Below, piece after piece: positions 1 through 9,079 of a stretch of DNA of 64,000 bases. The DNA lies in contig JAYQWA010000011.1 in assembly GCA_038148755.1 (NCBI GenBank), positions 1 to 64,000 of the forward strand. The letters run 5' to 3'. The notes beneath the pieces are model-generated. The model was given only the letters and a program-made list of their open reading frames with translations, made no database searches and was not told the DNA's origin. The stretch is from UBA5109 sp038148755. GTDB lineage: Bacteria > Pseudomonadota > Gammaproteobacteria > Pseudomonadales > Pseudohongiellaceae. Each line of letters opens with the position of its first letter. Positions within the stretch are counted from its first letter, which is position 1. The position numbers and the translations under genes are program-made.

Positions 1-340
1 AATCCCAAGTGCCATCTATTAGCAACTTTCCTTCATGCTCTGGTTTTTCACGCATAAGCCTCAGGCCCAACTCCTTGTGATAATTTGGCGATATCATGCT
101 ACCAGCATTGCTCAGCATAGAGTTATAAGTCATCACAAGATAAATTATTTCAAGCTTTGCCTTACGGGCTCCATTTACTAAAAGCTGGTTGGTTTTAATA
201 ACTGCTTCAGCACCGGAAATATCAGCTCCAAACAAATCTAGCATGCCACCTTTTTTGGCAAAAGCGTTTTGCATGTCAACGACGATTAAAGCCGAGCGTC
301 TTAGGTCTATATCGATATTGTCTGGTTTAGCTTTAAGCAT
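1..340 (-). CDS. RutB-like ureidoacrylate amidohydrolase (isochorismatase family), N-terminal part
   Basis: The 113 visible residues start MLKAKPDNIDIDLRRS and run off the left edge, so only the N-terminal half is present. The segment ALIVVDMQNAF carries the Asp of the isochorismatase-family Asp-Lys-Cys triad; Lys and Cys lie outside the window. The later stretch SPNYHKELGLRLMREKP followed by GKLLIDGTWD closely matches the RutB subgroup, which hydrolyses (peroxy)ureidoacrylate in Rut pyrimidine breakdown. Family membership is firm. RutB specificity is inferred from these motifs; no other rut gene is visible, so another amidohydrolase of this family remains possible. Confidence 0.75.
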   Translation of the reverse strand, partial: MLKAKPDNIDIDLRRSALIVVDMQNAFAKKGGMLDLFGADISGAEAVIKTNQLLVNGARKAKLEIIYLVMTYNSMLSNAGSMISPNYHKELGLRLMREKPEHEGKLLIDGTWD

Positions 341-740
341 TTAATATAGAAAGCCTTGAAGGTTTATGATGATTATTATGTAAAATAACTCATTAATAGA
401 ACTATTTGGCTAGGGTAAAGGCGGTATCGGCGATGAGGGAAGGAGCATGCACACAAGAAAGCAGCAGCAAAATAAAAGTAAATCTGGGTGAAAATGCAAA
501 CCTGAGAAAGTGTGTCATAGAGCTGTATCGAATGCGATCAAATAAGTTTGATTAGATTGACTGGCATTATATATGTGTGAGCGTAAGCATGACATAACTT
601 TATCAGAATTATGCCAACTGGTTCATAGTTCTGATTCTTCATGTTTTCCTTACAATATCAAGCAGTTATTGCATTTTATTGACAGAAGAAAATGCTCTTC
701 TTAATAATTTAAATGATGTTTGTATGGTAGCTATTTGATT
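341..740. other. 400-base gap, no established gene
   Basis: AT-rich stretch between the start of the RutB-like gene and the end of ygfZ, so it should hold the RutB-like promoter on the minus strand. On the plus strand there is one short open frame (433-555, listed separately). A weak hairpin with 6-base arms AGAAGA and TCTTCT lies near 685-702 and could be a poor minus-strand terminator for ygfZ. Nothing else is recognised. Confidence 0.5.
433..555 (+). CDS. possible 40-residue small protein, unknown
   Basis: Short open frame beginning MREGACTQESSSKIKVN and ending MRSNKFD. It is preceded by no convincing ribosome-binding site and I recognise no family. It is basic in its second half. It is listed only because the surrounding gap is otherwise empty; chance is quite likely. 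Confidence 0.15.
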   Translation: MREGACTQESSSKIKVNLGENANLRKCVIELYRMRSNKFD

Positions 741-1661
741 TTAAATAGAAATTAATTTTAGTTCTGACTTATCCAGATTTTCTATACACAAATCTTTTTG
801 GATAGATTCATTGGCTATTACCTGTATCTGGAAGTGATTATCGCCAAGGTTGGCGACGTCTATTATTTCTCCAACAGCTTTGTTATCACGGGTATTTATT
901 TTCATGTGTTTTTCTGGTGCAGACCTACTGTTTAGCTGTAATAAATAAAGTCGCTTCTTGGCTTTGCCCCGGTAGTGCATTCGGGCAACAATTTCCTGAC
1001 CGGTATAGCAGCCTTTGGTAAAGCTTACATGGCCTAATTGGTCGTAGTTTAATTCCTGAGGAGTATACAGTCCTGTATCCTCTGCCTGTAATCTATATAA
1101 GCCCTGAGCCTGATCAAGTAATTTCCAATCTTCCATATTTCCTTCAGGCAGATTAGCATCAGCGCTAAAATCGTCAGAAGTGCCAGAATCATTACCTTGC
1201 CATAATTCATAGCGTTGATTATCAGGATCTGCCAGCCTCAGATAAGCGTTACCGGCACTGCTTGCTTCTACCTGATTAAGAGCTGTGGGAATTGCAGTAA
1301 AGTGCTGACTCAGGTATTTTTTTGAGGAAGCTCCAATCAGCCCAAACCGGGTAAAAAGCTCGGGCTTGATAAGGATATCACTTTTATAAAATACACTGTA
1401 TTTTTTTAAATGCTGTTCTGCAAAAGCGGCTGCACCTTTTTCCATTTCAAGGTAGAATGTCACTGCTAATTTCCATAGGGTGAAGCTTGCAATAACCCGG
1501 CCTTTGTTATCACATAAACAGCCTGGGCAACTGTCATGCTCAGAGAGAGCAGCAAGGTCACAGGTTAACTGTCCCTGGAGAAAACGCTCACTATCTTCTC
1601 CACTTACGACAAGCAGTTCACGCTGGTTTAAATTTACATAATAATTTTCCATGTGTGTCAT
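741..1661 (-). CDS. ygfZ: tRNA-modifying protein YgfZ (folate-binding, GcvT-like)
   Basis: A 306-residue protein of the YgfZ/IBA57 family, which uses tetrahydrofolate and supports maturation or repair of some iron-sulfur proteins, including the tRNA-modifying enzyme MiaB. The hallmark KGCYTGQEIVAR, with its invariant Cys, sits about two-thirds along, and the N-terminal GcvT-like fold is recognisable (SGEDSERFLQGQLTCDL). The length is near the usual 320-330. The start could be the first Met or the fourth residue; no clear ribosome-binding site decides. It is divergent from sdhE with only 35 bases between, the same pairing as in E. coli and Pseudomonas. Confidence 0.93.
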   Translation of the reverse strand: MTHMENYYVNLNQRELLVVSGEDSERFLQGQLTCDLAALSEHDSCPGCLCDNKGRVIASFTLWKLAVTFYLEMEKGAAAFAEQHLKKYSVFYKSDILIKPELFTRFGLIGASSKKYLSQHFTAIPTALNQVEASSAGNAYLRLADPDNQRYELWQGNDSGTSDDFSADANLPEGNMEDWKLLDQAQGLYRLQAEDTGLYTPQELNYDQLGHVSFTKGCYTGQEIVARMHYRGKAKKRLYLLQLNSRSAPEKHMKINTRDNKAVGEIIDVANLGDNHFQIQVIANESIQKDLCIENLDKSELKLISI

Positions 1662-1696
1662 TATACGGGCCGGAACCAGACTAATAAAATGAATAT

Positions 1697-1957
1697 ATGA
1701 ATGAAGTCGAATTAAAAAAAATATGGTGGCACAGTCGCCGCGGCATGCTTGAACTGGACTTGCTTTTACTTCCCTTTGTCACTAATAAACTGGAAGACAT
1801 GGATGACAAGCAACAGTTGATTTATCAACGCTTGTTGGAGCAGGAGGATCAGGATTTATTCAGTTGGCTGATTGAGAAAGAACAGGCGCCCGATCTGGAA
1901 TTAAGGGAGATGGTTCGGTTGATTTTAATGAATAATGAAGTGGAAAAAAGCAGCTGA
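1697..1957 (+). CDS. sdhE: FAD assembly factor SdhE
   Basis: An 86-residue protein of the SdhE/YgfY family, which promotes covalent FAD attachment to succinate dehydrogenase and fumarate reductase flavoprotein subunits. The defining RGxxE motif is present as RRGMLELD near residues 14-21, followed by the conserved helical region ending LFSWLIEKEQAPD. The length matches the family. It lies divergent to ygfZ as in many gammaproteobacteria. The inner-membrane partner gene ygfX/cptA, which often follows sdhE, is absent: the next gene is nadB on the other strand 28 bases on. Confidence 0.93.
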   Translation: MNEVELKKIWWHSRRGMLELDLLLLPFVTNKLEDMDDKQQLIYQRLLEQEDQDLFSWLIEKEQAPDLELREMVRLILMNNEVEKSS

Positions 1958-1985
1958 AAAAGACTGCCAGTGTAATTTTTCTTTT

Positions 1986-3623
1986 TTATTCGGGTGTTAA
2001 AACAGTATCACCACTCTCCTTTAGTTTTTCGGGATAGTCCAGCGTGTAGTGTAGGCCCCGACTTTCCTTTCTGCTGATTGCAGACCTGATAATAAGTTCT
2101 GCAACTAAAGCCAGGTTTCTAAGCTCCAGAAGATTGTTATTGATTTTATAATTGCCATAGTACTCATGGATTTCATGTCGTAACAACTCGATACGGTTTG
2201 CCGCTCGTTGCAGGCGTTTGTCGGTTCTTACAATACCGACGTAGTCCCACATCAGCCGTCTGATTTCATCCCAGTTGTGGGAAATGACCACATCTTCATC
2301 GGAATCAGTAACCCGGCTTTCATCCCAGAAAGGAGGTTCCAGAAAAAACTCTGTGTGATTGAGTTTTTGCTGAATATCTTCCGCTGCTGAAAAGGCAAAG
2401 ACGAAACATTCAAGCAGGGAATTGCTCGCCATGCGGTTAGCACCATGTAAGCCGGTAAAACTGGTTTCACCAATGGCATAAAGATTATTTACATCAGTTT
2501 TGCCATTTTTATCTACCATGATGCCACCGCAGCTATAGTGTGCTGCAGGAACAACAGGTATCTGTTCGGTACAGATATCAATGCCATATTTCAGACATTT
2601 CTTTTGTATGCTTGGAAAATGTTCGTGAATAAACTCTGGAGATTTATGGGTAATATCAAGAAAGACACAATTACATCCCAGGCGCTTCATCTCTGAGTCA
2701 ATAGCCCGGGCAACAATATCTCTGGGGGCAAGTTCGGCACGCTCATCGTAAGCCGGCATGAAACGATGACCATCCGGCAGGCGTAAGATGCCACCTTCGC
2801 CACGTAGGGCTTCACTGATCAGAAATGACTTCGCGTGTGGATGATAAAGACAGGTAGGGTGGAACTGGTTAAATTCGAGATTAGCCACACGGCAGCCTGC
2901 CCGCCAGGCCATGGCAATGCCATCACCGCTTGCACCATCGGGGTTCGAGGTATACAGATAAGCTTTACTGGCTCCACCAGTAGCCAGCACAACAAACCGG
3001 GCGTTATAAGTGCTGATAGCGCCGGTATTTTCGTCAAGAATATAGGCGCCAATACAACGATTGTCCTTGTCCCCTAATTTGCCGCTGCTAATCAGATCAA
3101 TCGCCACCGTATTGGTAAGGACAGTAATGTTCGGGTTGGCCAGTACTTTTTCTGAAAGACTTTTGAAAATGGCTTTACCGGTAGCATCGGCAGCATGAAT
3201 AACCCGGCGATGGCTGTGACCGCCTTCCTGGGTCAAATGAAAATCTGAAAATATTGACGTGTTTTCAGTATCGGATTTGGCAGGTTTGTCGAGCTGGGTA
3301 AATGTAACGCCTTGTTGCATTAGCCAGCTGATACACTCTGGGCCGCGGCTGACAGCGTACTCCACTATATCCCTGTGACAGAGACCGGCACCGGCAATTA
3401 AGGTATCTTCAACATGGGACAGCTCGCTATCCTGAGTATCCAGAACGGCAGCAATACCTCCCTGAGCATAGTAAGTGCTGCCCTCGCGAAGGGAACTTTT
3501 CGATAAAATAGTGACCTTAGTAAAGTCGGCCATCTTTAGCGCCAGACTCAGGCCTGCAGCTCCTCCACCTATGACAAGTACATCATGGTTGCTGTATGCT
3601 GTAGTGGTATAGGTTTTTTTCAT
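1986..3623 (-). CDS. nadB: L-aspartate oxidase NadB
   Basis: A 545-residue flavoprotein that oxidises L-aspartate to iminoaspartate, the first step of de novo NAD synthesis. The N-terminal dinucleotide-binding motif DVLVIGGGAAGLSLAL, the substrate-region QGGIAAVLD and the FHPT segment (EFNQFHPTCLY) are all present, as are HYSCGGIMVD and GLHGANRMASNSLLECFVF typical of the fumarate reductase/succinate dehydrogenase flavoprotein superfamily. Length and C-terminal helical domain are complete. It is divergent from rpoE, as in Pseudomonas; the 98-base gap should hold both promoters, but no clear boxes were recognised. Confidence 0.97.
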   Translation of the reverse strand: MKKTYTTTAYSNHDVLVIGGGAAGLSLALKMADFTKVTILSKSSLREGSTYYAQGGIAAVLDTQDSELSHVEDTLIAGAGLCHRDIVEYAVSRGPECISWLMQQGVTFTQLDKPAKSDTENTSIFSDFHLTQEGGHSHRRVIHAADATGKAIFKSLSEKVLANPNITVLTNTVAIDLISSGKLGDKDNRCIGAYILDENTGAISTYNARFVVLATGGASKAYLYTSNPDGASGDGIAMAWRAGCRVANLEFNQFHPTCLYHPHAKSFLISEALRGEGGILRLPDGHRFMPAYDERAELAPRDIVARAIDSEMKRLGCNCVFLDITHKSPEFIHEHFPSIQKKCLKYGIDICTEQIPVVPAAHYSCGGIMVDKNGKTDVNNLYAIGETSFTGLHGANRMASNSLLECFVFAFSAAEDIQQKLNHTEFFLEPPFWDESRVTDSDEDVVISHNWDEIRRLMWDYVGIVRTDKRLQRAANRIELLRHEIHEYYGNYKINNNLLELRNLALVAELIIRSAISRKESRGLHYTLDYPEKLKESGDTVLTPE

Positions 3624-3721
3624 ACTGAATAGCTAGTTACAATTTTAAGCATTTTACTCGTTTAGGTGCCGTAAGTAATTAATCAGTAAGCACTAAGTAG
3701 TAAATAAAAGGAATAGATAAA

Positions 3722-4366
3722 TTGTCTACAGGTAAACCCAAACAAACGGATCAGCAATTGGTTGATCAGGTTTTCAAAGGCAACAAGCATGCCTTTGATT
3801 TGTTGGTTTTACGCTATCAACACAGGATACTGGCGCTGGTATCACGTTTTATACGTGATCAAAGTGAAGTCGAAGACGTCTGTCAGGAAGCTTTCATTAA
3901 AGCCTATCGAGCCTTACCTAAATTTCGTGGTGATAGTGCGTTTTATACCTGGCTTTATCGCATAGCAATCAATACAGCAAAAAATCATATGGTCACAAAA
4001 GGCAGAAGGCCGCCCGGCACTGATGTCGATTTGGGAGATGCTGACCTCACAGAACTGCCTTCAGAACTCATCGATACTGGCAGTCCTGAAGCCAAGTTAT
4101 CCAGTGATGAATTACACGTGCTTATCAATAAGGCTATAGATGAGTTACCTGAGGATTTAAGAACGGCATTTACTTTGCGCGAGTTTGGCGGATTAAGCTA
4201 TGAAGAAATCACGCAAATCATGGATTGCCCTGTCGGCACCGTGAGGTCAAGAATTTTCCGAGCCAGAGAGGCATTGGATACGGTTATCAGCCCTTTTATT
4301 AATAATGGCAAAGAGGGTGGTAAACAGCCTGGAAACGACCAGGGACAAGGTTTTAAGCATAAATAA
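3722..4366 (+). CDS. rpoE: RNA polymerase sigma-E factor (RpoE/AlgU)
   Basis: A 214-residue ECF sigma factor controlling envelope-stress genes. Region 2 is nearly identical to the RpoE/AlgU consensus (QEAFIKAYRALPKFRGDSAF, YTWLYRIAINTAKNH), and region 4 has DLRTAFTLREFGGLSYEEI followed by CPVGTVRSRIFRAREAL. The start is TTG, set by an AAGGA site about nine bases upstream. It heads an operon with the anti-sigma gene rseA 56 bases downstream, then rseC and degP. By family knowledge it is held inactive by RseA and released by regulated proteolysis. Compared with E. coli RpoE it has a longer, glycine- and charge-rich C-terminal tail (about 20 residues). Confidence 0.96.
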   Translation: MSTGKPKQTDQQLVDQVFKGNKHAFDLLVLRYQHRILALVSRFIRDQSEVEDVCQEAFIKAYRALPKFRGDSAFYTWLYRIAINTAKNHMVTKGRRPPGTDVDLGDADLTELPSELIDTGSPEAKLSSDELHVLINKAIDELPEDLRTAFTLREFGGLSYEEITQIMDCPVGTVRSRIFRAREALDTVISPFINNGKEGGKQPGNDQGQGFKHK

Positions 4367-4422
4367 TGTAGAAATTGGAATTTTTTTTAATATTTGTTGT
4401 CTAGTTTGTAGTGCTATAGAAA

Positions 4423-5136
4423 GTGAATGAGAATATGAGTACAGGAAATACTGGAAAAGAGAAGCTTAGAGAATCCATGTCAGCCTTGATGGATGATGAG
4501 GCGAGCGAGTTTGAATTTCGCCGCATCCTCAAAGAGTGCGAAAGCAATCCAGAGTTGAAAGCTAAATGGGAGCGCTTCCATATGCTGAGTGCCGTTATGA
4601 AGGGCGAGCTGGATAGCAGTGGTTTCAACGTTTTAAAAGCTGGCGCTGGAAACTCCGAAGTAAAACGTCCGGATTTATTGTCCCGCATTAACGCTGAGCT
4701 GGATGGCAAAAGCCAGAGTGAGTCTTCTTTTGCTTCTCTTGATGACAGCAAGGAACAATCAGGCAATGGAAATCAATCACAGGTATTCGGTCGCCTGGGG
4801 CAGGGTGCCATCGCAGCGTCAGTGGCCGCCATTGTATTAGTCGCCAGCGGGGTATTAAACTCATCAACATCTCAAGAGAGTGAGTTCGCGGACTTACAAT
4901 TAGTAGATCAGTCTGGTATTTCAGAAGACAGAGTGCTGGAGTTTGATGACGCTTATTCCCCCTCACAATTTAGCCGTGTCCCGCAACTCGGCACAGAATT
5001 TGCCAGCACTGACATGCTTGATGAAGAAGCAGCCCGTGTCCGTTTGAGACAAGCCGTCTTTCAGGAATTTGTTGGCGAGCCGCAAGAATCTGTGGAGTTG
5101 CCCGTGAATTTCAATGTGATCATTGAACGCGAGTAA
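4423..5136 (+). CDS. rseA: anti-sigma-E factor RseA/MucA
   Basis: A 237-residue inner-membrane anti-sigma factor. The N-terminal domain LRESMSALMDDEASEFEFRR matches the sigma-binding helix region of RseA/MucA. A single membrane segment (about GAIAASVAAIVLVASGVL) lies mid-protein, and the C-terminal periplasmic part ends LPVNFNVIIERE. The start is GTG; an internal ATG four codons later is an alternative. In the known pathway DegS and RseP cut the protein to free sigma-E, with RseB guarding the periplasmic side. No rseB follows here, so control of proteolysis may differ. Confidence 0.88.
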   Translation: MNENMSTGNTGKEKLRESMSALMDDEASEFEFRRILKECESNPELKAKWERFHMLSAVMKGELDSSGFNVLKAGAGNSEVKRPDLLSRINAELDGKSQSESSFASLDDSKEQSGNGNQSQVFGRLGQGAIAASVAAIVLVASGVLNSSTSQESEFADLQLVDQSGISEDRVLEFDDAYSPSQFSRVPQLGTEFASTDMLDEEAARVRLRQAVFQEFVGEPQESVELPVNFNVIIERE

Positions 5137-5227
5137 AACTATAAGAGCCATAATCCTTAGTGCCCTGATTTCTAACTCCCTTTTTTCTGGCATACTTGGC
5201 TCATTCGAAATAAGTCATTAACTCATT

Positions 5228-5698
5228 ATGCTTAGTGAGACAGTTAGAATTTCTTCAGTCGAATCAGGCTTCATACGCTTGCAGCCATACAGCAATAGCA
5301 CATGCAGTAGCTGCAGCCTTAAGCCTTCATGCGGTCAATACCTTTTAAATTCCTTACATGCAAACAGGGCAATTGAATTCCCGATCAACCTGCTGCCTGA
5401 AGAGGATATTTACTTATTGAAAAAAGGTTCTCAAGCCCAGATAAAGATAGAAGAAAGTAAGCTACTGCAGTTAGTATTGCTTATGTATCTGTTTCCACTA
5501 TTCAGTATGTTGCTTGCAGCATATTTGACGTGGCTGGTCGGCTTAAATGAAATAGCAGTCATGATATCGGTCTCCAGTGCTTTAATTTTGAGCATGAAAG
5601 TATTAAGCCTTTATTTTCGTAGTCATGGCAAACTGGAGAAAATCAAGTTGTGTTTATTGAGTGCAGACGATGATGTTATCAAACAGTTTGGAAACTAA
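5228..5698 (+). CDS. rseC: sigma-E regulatory membrane protein RseC/MucC
   Basis: A 156-residue protein of the RseC/MucC family. The N-terminal cytoplasmic part carries the family's Cys cluster CSSCSLKPSCGQ near residues 26-37, followed by two adjacent membrane helices (about LLQLVLLMYLFPLFSMLLAA and EIAVMISVSSALILSM). In E. coli RseC is linked to the Rsx/SoxR-reducing system and mildly affects sigma-E. It lies 91 bases after rseA, in the position normally separated from it by rseB, and 36 bases before degP. Assignment rests on the Cys pattern, topology and operon position. Confidence 0.88.
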   Translation: MLSETVRISSVESGFIRLQPYSNSTCSSCSLKPSCGQYLLNSLHANRAIEFPINLLPEEDIYLLKKGSQAQIKIEESKLLQLVLLMYLFPLFSMLLAAYLTWLVGLNEIAVMISVSSALILSMKVLSLYFRSHGKLEKIKLCLLSADDDVIKQFGN

Positions 5699-5734
5699 AA
5701 AAGATTTCAAAAATAAATATTGCGAGAAACAGTC

Positions 5735-7156
5735 ATGAACAAAATAAATTTATTTTCTCAATTACGAACAGCTTTATTAATTATGGCTGTTTTCATTTCG
5801 ACCCAGTCTTCTGCCCAATTTTTACCGGATTTTACCGAGCTTGTTGAAAAGACAGCTCCGGCAATTGTTAATGTTCGAATCCGTAGCACCGGCAATGACA
5901 GGTTTGAGGATTTTGAAGGTGACAGGGAAGAACTGGAAGAGTTCCTGGAGTTCTTTGGAGATCGCTTGCCGGAAGATTTCATGCAGAGAGAAAGAGAGAG
6001 TTCTTCGCTGGGCTCCGGTTTTATTATTTCTGAGGATGGTTACATTGTGACCAACCATCATGTTATCGATGGGGCAGATGAAATTACGATTACATTAAAT
6101 GATCAACGAGAGTTCAGTGCGGAGGTTGTCGGATCAGATCAACGCTCGGATTTGGCGCTTATAAAAATTGAAGCAGAAGGCTTGCCCACTGTTCCTTTTG
6201 GTAATGCTGCTGAGGTGAAAGTCGGACAATGGGTGCTGGCAATTGGTTCTCCATTTAATTTAAGCCATTCTGTTGCAGCAGGAATTGTCAGTTTTGTTGG
6301 CAGAAGCTTGCCGCCTCAAATAACCGGGCAGGGCAACTATGTATCTTTCATTCAAACGGATGTGGCAATTAACCCTGGTCATTCAGGTGGTCCTTTATTC
6401 AACCTTGCTGGTGAAGTTATTGGCGTCAACTCGCAGATTTATTCCAACTCAGGCGGGTCAATTGGTCTGTCGTTCGCGATTCCTGTCGATGTGGCCGAAA
6501 ATGTTGTTACTCAATTAATGCAAACCGGAAATGTTTCCAGAGGCTGGATGGGTGTGGCAATAGCAGACGTCACACAGGAGCAGGCAGATTTATATAATTT
6601 GTCAACCCCTAAGGGCGCGTTTGTTAATGATGTGTTGCCCGGTGGTCCGGCTGAAGTTGCCGGGTTTCAGGCTGAAGATATTATTCTTCGTTATAATGGC
6701 GATGAAATCAGAAATAGTGCAGATTTACCCTACCATGTCGGACTTTCTTTACCTGGCAGTGAAGTAGAAGTTGAACTGGTTCGAAATGGCAGGCTTGAGA
6801 ATATTCGCATGCTTGTTGGAGATCTGGACGCAGCTTCAACTCAGCGGCAACTGCAGATAGGAGCAGTAGAGCCTGTTGAAAACTCACTGGGTTTGTCTGT
6901 ATCTGAACTAACTGAAGATGATAAACAAAGGCTCGGCTTGGATCATGGCCTCAGGGTTGATGAAATAACAGGGCAGGTTGCTCAAAGGGCGGGTCTACAG
7001 GAAGGCGATATACTATTGAGCCTGAATGGCAGAGATCTCGAATCTTTATCTGATCTGGCCGAAATTGATGCAAGCTTGCCTGTTGACAGTCCCTTGCCCC
7101 TGCTTGTTGAACGGGACGGCCAACAATCTTTTTTCACGCTTATGTTGGACGGTTAA
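5735..7156 (+). CDS. degP: periplasmic serine protease, DegP/MucD family
   Basis: A Do-family (HtrA) protease-chaperone of 473 residues, exported to the periplasm by the signal peptide ALLIMAVFISTQSSAQF. The trypsin-like domain has the triad His (VTNHHVIDGA), Asp (RSDLALIKI) and Ser (NPGHSGGPLF), followed by two PDZ domains (about 265-360 and 375-470). The serine motif reads GHSGG instead of the usual GNSGG. I chose the ATG at 5735, directly before the signal peptide, over an upstream TTG at 5720. It is the last gene of the sigma-E operon, as mucD is in Pseudomonas, and a hairpin terminator follows. Confidence 0.95.
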   Translation: MNKINLFSQLRTALLIMAVFISTQSSAQFLPDFTELVEKTAPAIVNVRIRSTGNDRFEDFEGDREELEEFLEFFGDRLPEDFMQRERESSSLGSGFIISEDGYIVTNHHVIDGADEITITLNDQREFSAEVVGSDQRSDLALIKIEAEGLPTVPFGNAAEVKVGQWVLAIGSPFNLSHSVAAGIVSFVGRSLPPQITGQGNYVSFIQTDVAINPGHSGGPLFNLAGEVIGVNSQIYSNSGGSIGLSFAIPVDVAENVVTQLMQTGNVSRGWMGVAIADVTQEQADLYNLSTPKGAFVNDVLPGGPAEVAGFQAEDIILRYNGDEIRNSADLPYHVGLSLPGSEVEVELVRNGRLENIRMLVGDLDAASTQRQLQIGAVEPVENSLGLSVSELTEDDKQRLGLDHGLRVDEITGQVAQRAGLQEGDILLSLNGRDLESLSDLAEIDASLPVDSPLPLLVERDGQQSFFTLMLDG

Positions 7157-7179
7157 CTCATCAAAAGTATGGTCTTATT

Positions 7180-7206
7180 CCTGCTGATTCCAGCAGGGAT
7201 TTTCTT
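7180..7206 (+). terminator. Rho-independent terminator after degP
   Basis: A seven-base-pair stem, CCTGCTG pairing with CAGCAGG across the loop ATTC, is followed by a T-rich tract (GATTTTCTTC). It closes the rpoE-rseA-rseC-degP operon and separates it from lepA. Confidence 0.7.
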
Positions 7207-7279
7207 CATGTTAAGTGCGAGTTCCTGTAGACTTGCGGACTTTTTTGATAATAGCGTTTAACAAGAGCGAATCTCCCGA

Positions 7280-9079
7280 GTGAGTGATTTAAGCCACATC
7301 CGAAATTTTTCCATCATTGCCCATATTGATCACGGCAAATCAACTATTGCTGATCGTTTCATACAGGAGTGCGGAGGCTTGACTGAGCGTGAGATGTCCG
7401 AGCAGGTTCTTGATTCCATGGATATAGAACGTGAACGCGGCATTACTATCAAAGCTCAAAGTGTGACCCTGAATTACAAATCCAAGGATGGTAAAACCTA
7501 CCAGTTGAACTTTATTGATACGCCAGGACACGTAGACTTCAGCTATGAAGTTTCCCGTTCACTGGCTGCCTGCGAAGGCGCTCTGCTGGTAGTTGATGCT
7601 GCTCAGGGTGTGGAAGCGCAGTCTGTAGCAAATTGTTATACCGCTATAGAGCAGGGGCTGGAAGTGATACCGGTGCTCAATAAGATGGATTTGCCGCAGG
7701 CAGAGCCGGACCGGGTTAAACAGGAGATTGAAGATATTATTGGATTGGATGCCCAGAATGCGGTACTTGCCAGTGCCAAAAGTGGCATGGGGATTACAGA
7801 TGTTTTGGAAAATCTGATTCAGTTGATACCTCCTCCGGAAGGAGATACCCAGGCAGACCTGCAGGCTTTAATTGTCGATTCCTGGTTTGATAACTATTTG
7901 GGGGTGGTTTCTCTTGTCAGGGTGCGTCAGGGCAGTATTCGCAAAGGCGACAAGATAATCGCCAAGTCTACGGGCAAGGTACATGTCGTTGATAATGTGG
8001 GAATATTCAGCCCTAAACGACTGGTTACCAAAGAATTAAAAGCCGGTGAAGTGGGCTTTATCGAAGCAGGTATAAAGGAAATCAAAGGGGCGCCTGTCGG
8101 TGATACCATCACGCATGCCAATACGCCTGATGTGAAAGCATTACCGGGATTTAAACGGGTTCAGGCGCAAGTTTATGCCGGCATGTTTCCAATTTCTGCT
8201 GATGAATATGAAAATTTCCGGGATGCACTCGAAAAACTGACGCTAAATGATGCGGCCCTGATCTATGAGCCGGAAAACTCTGATGCGCTCGGTGTAGGGT
8301 TTCGCTGCGGTTTTCTGGGCATGTTACATATGGAAATCGTGCAGGAGAGGCTGGAACGGGAATATGATCTTGACCTTATCACTTCCGCACCGACTGTGGT
8401 CTATGAGGTGCTAACCAAATCTGGGGATGTCATTAAGGTTGATAGTCCGTCACGCCTGCCGGCAATGGCTAATATAGAAGAGATGCGCGAACCCATTGTT
8501 GAAGCAAATATTCTGGTCCCGCAGGATTATGTTGGCAATGTCATCACGCTTTGTATAGAAAAGCGCGGTGTTCAAAAAGATATGCAGTTTGCTGCCAATC
8601 AGGTTGCTATTCGCTATGAATTACCGATGAATGAAGTAGTATTGGATTTTTTTGATCGTTTAAAATCGGTCAGCCGCGGCTATGCTTCTTTGGATTATAA
8701 TTTTATCCGTTTCCAGGCTGCCAAACTGGTGAGATTAGATGTGTTGATTAATGGCGATACTGTAGACGCCTTAGCTTTGATCGTACATAAGGATCAGGCA
8801 CAGGCTAAAGGCAGGGTGCTGACAGAGAAAATGAAAGAATTAATACCTCGCCAACTTTATGATGTCGCCATTCAGGCTGCTATCGGTGGACAGATAGTTT
8901 CCCGCAGTACGGTAAAAGCCTTACGAAAAAATGTAACGGCAAAATGTTATGGTGGTGATATAACGCGCAAGAAAAAGTTATTGGAAAAACAGAAAGCAGG
9001 GAAAAAACGCATGAAAAAAGTCGGCAGCATTGAAGTTCCACAGGAAGCGTTTTTAGCTGTGCTTAAGGTAGATTCATAA
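7280..9079 (+). CDS. lepA: elongation factor 4 (LepA)
   Basis: A 599-residue translational GTPase that back-translocates or remodels ribosomes under stress. G-motifs are intact: AHIDHGKST (G1), DTPGHVDF (G3) and NKMD (G4). The LepA-specific C-terminal domain ends with the basic segment RKKKLLEKQKAGKKRMKKVG. The length equals the E. coli protein. The start is GTG, giving the canonical N-terminus SDLSHIRNFSIIAHIDHG. The stop overlaps the lepB start by one base (TAATG), so the two are translationally coupled. Confidence 0.98.
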   Translation: MSDLSHIRNFSIIAHIDHGKSTIADRFIQECGGLTEREMSEQVLDSMDIERERGITIKAQSVTLNYKSKDGKTYQLNFIDTPGHVDFSYEVSRSLAACEGALLVVDAAQGVEAQSVANCYTAIEQGLEVIPVLNKMDLPQAEPDRVKQEIEDIIGLDAQNAVLASAKSGMGITDVLENLIQLIPPPEGDTQADLQALIVDSWFDNYLGVVSLVRVRQGSIRKGDKIIAKSTGKVHVVDNVGIFSPKRLVTKELKAGEVGFIEAGIKEIKGAPVGDTITHANTPDVKALPGFKRVQAQVYAGMFPISADEYENFRDALEKLTLNDAALIYEPENSDALGVGFRCGFLGMLHMEIVQERLEREYDLDLITSAPTVVYEVLTKSGDVIKVDSPSRLPAMANIEEMREPIVEANILVPQDYVGNVITLCIEKRGVQKDMQFAANQVAIRYELPMNEVVLDFFDRLKSVSRGYASLDYNFIRFQAAKLVRLDVLINGDTVDALALIVHKDQAQAKGRVLTEKMKELIPRQLYDVAIQAAIGGQIVSRSTVKALRKNVTAKCYGGDITRKKKLLEKQKAGKKRMKKVGSIEVPQEAFLAVLKVDS

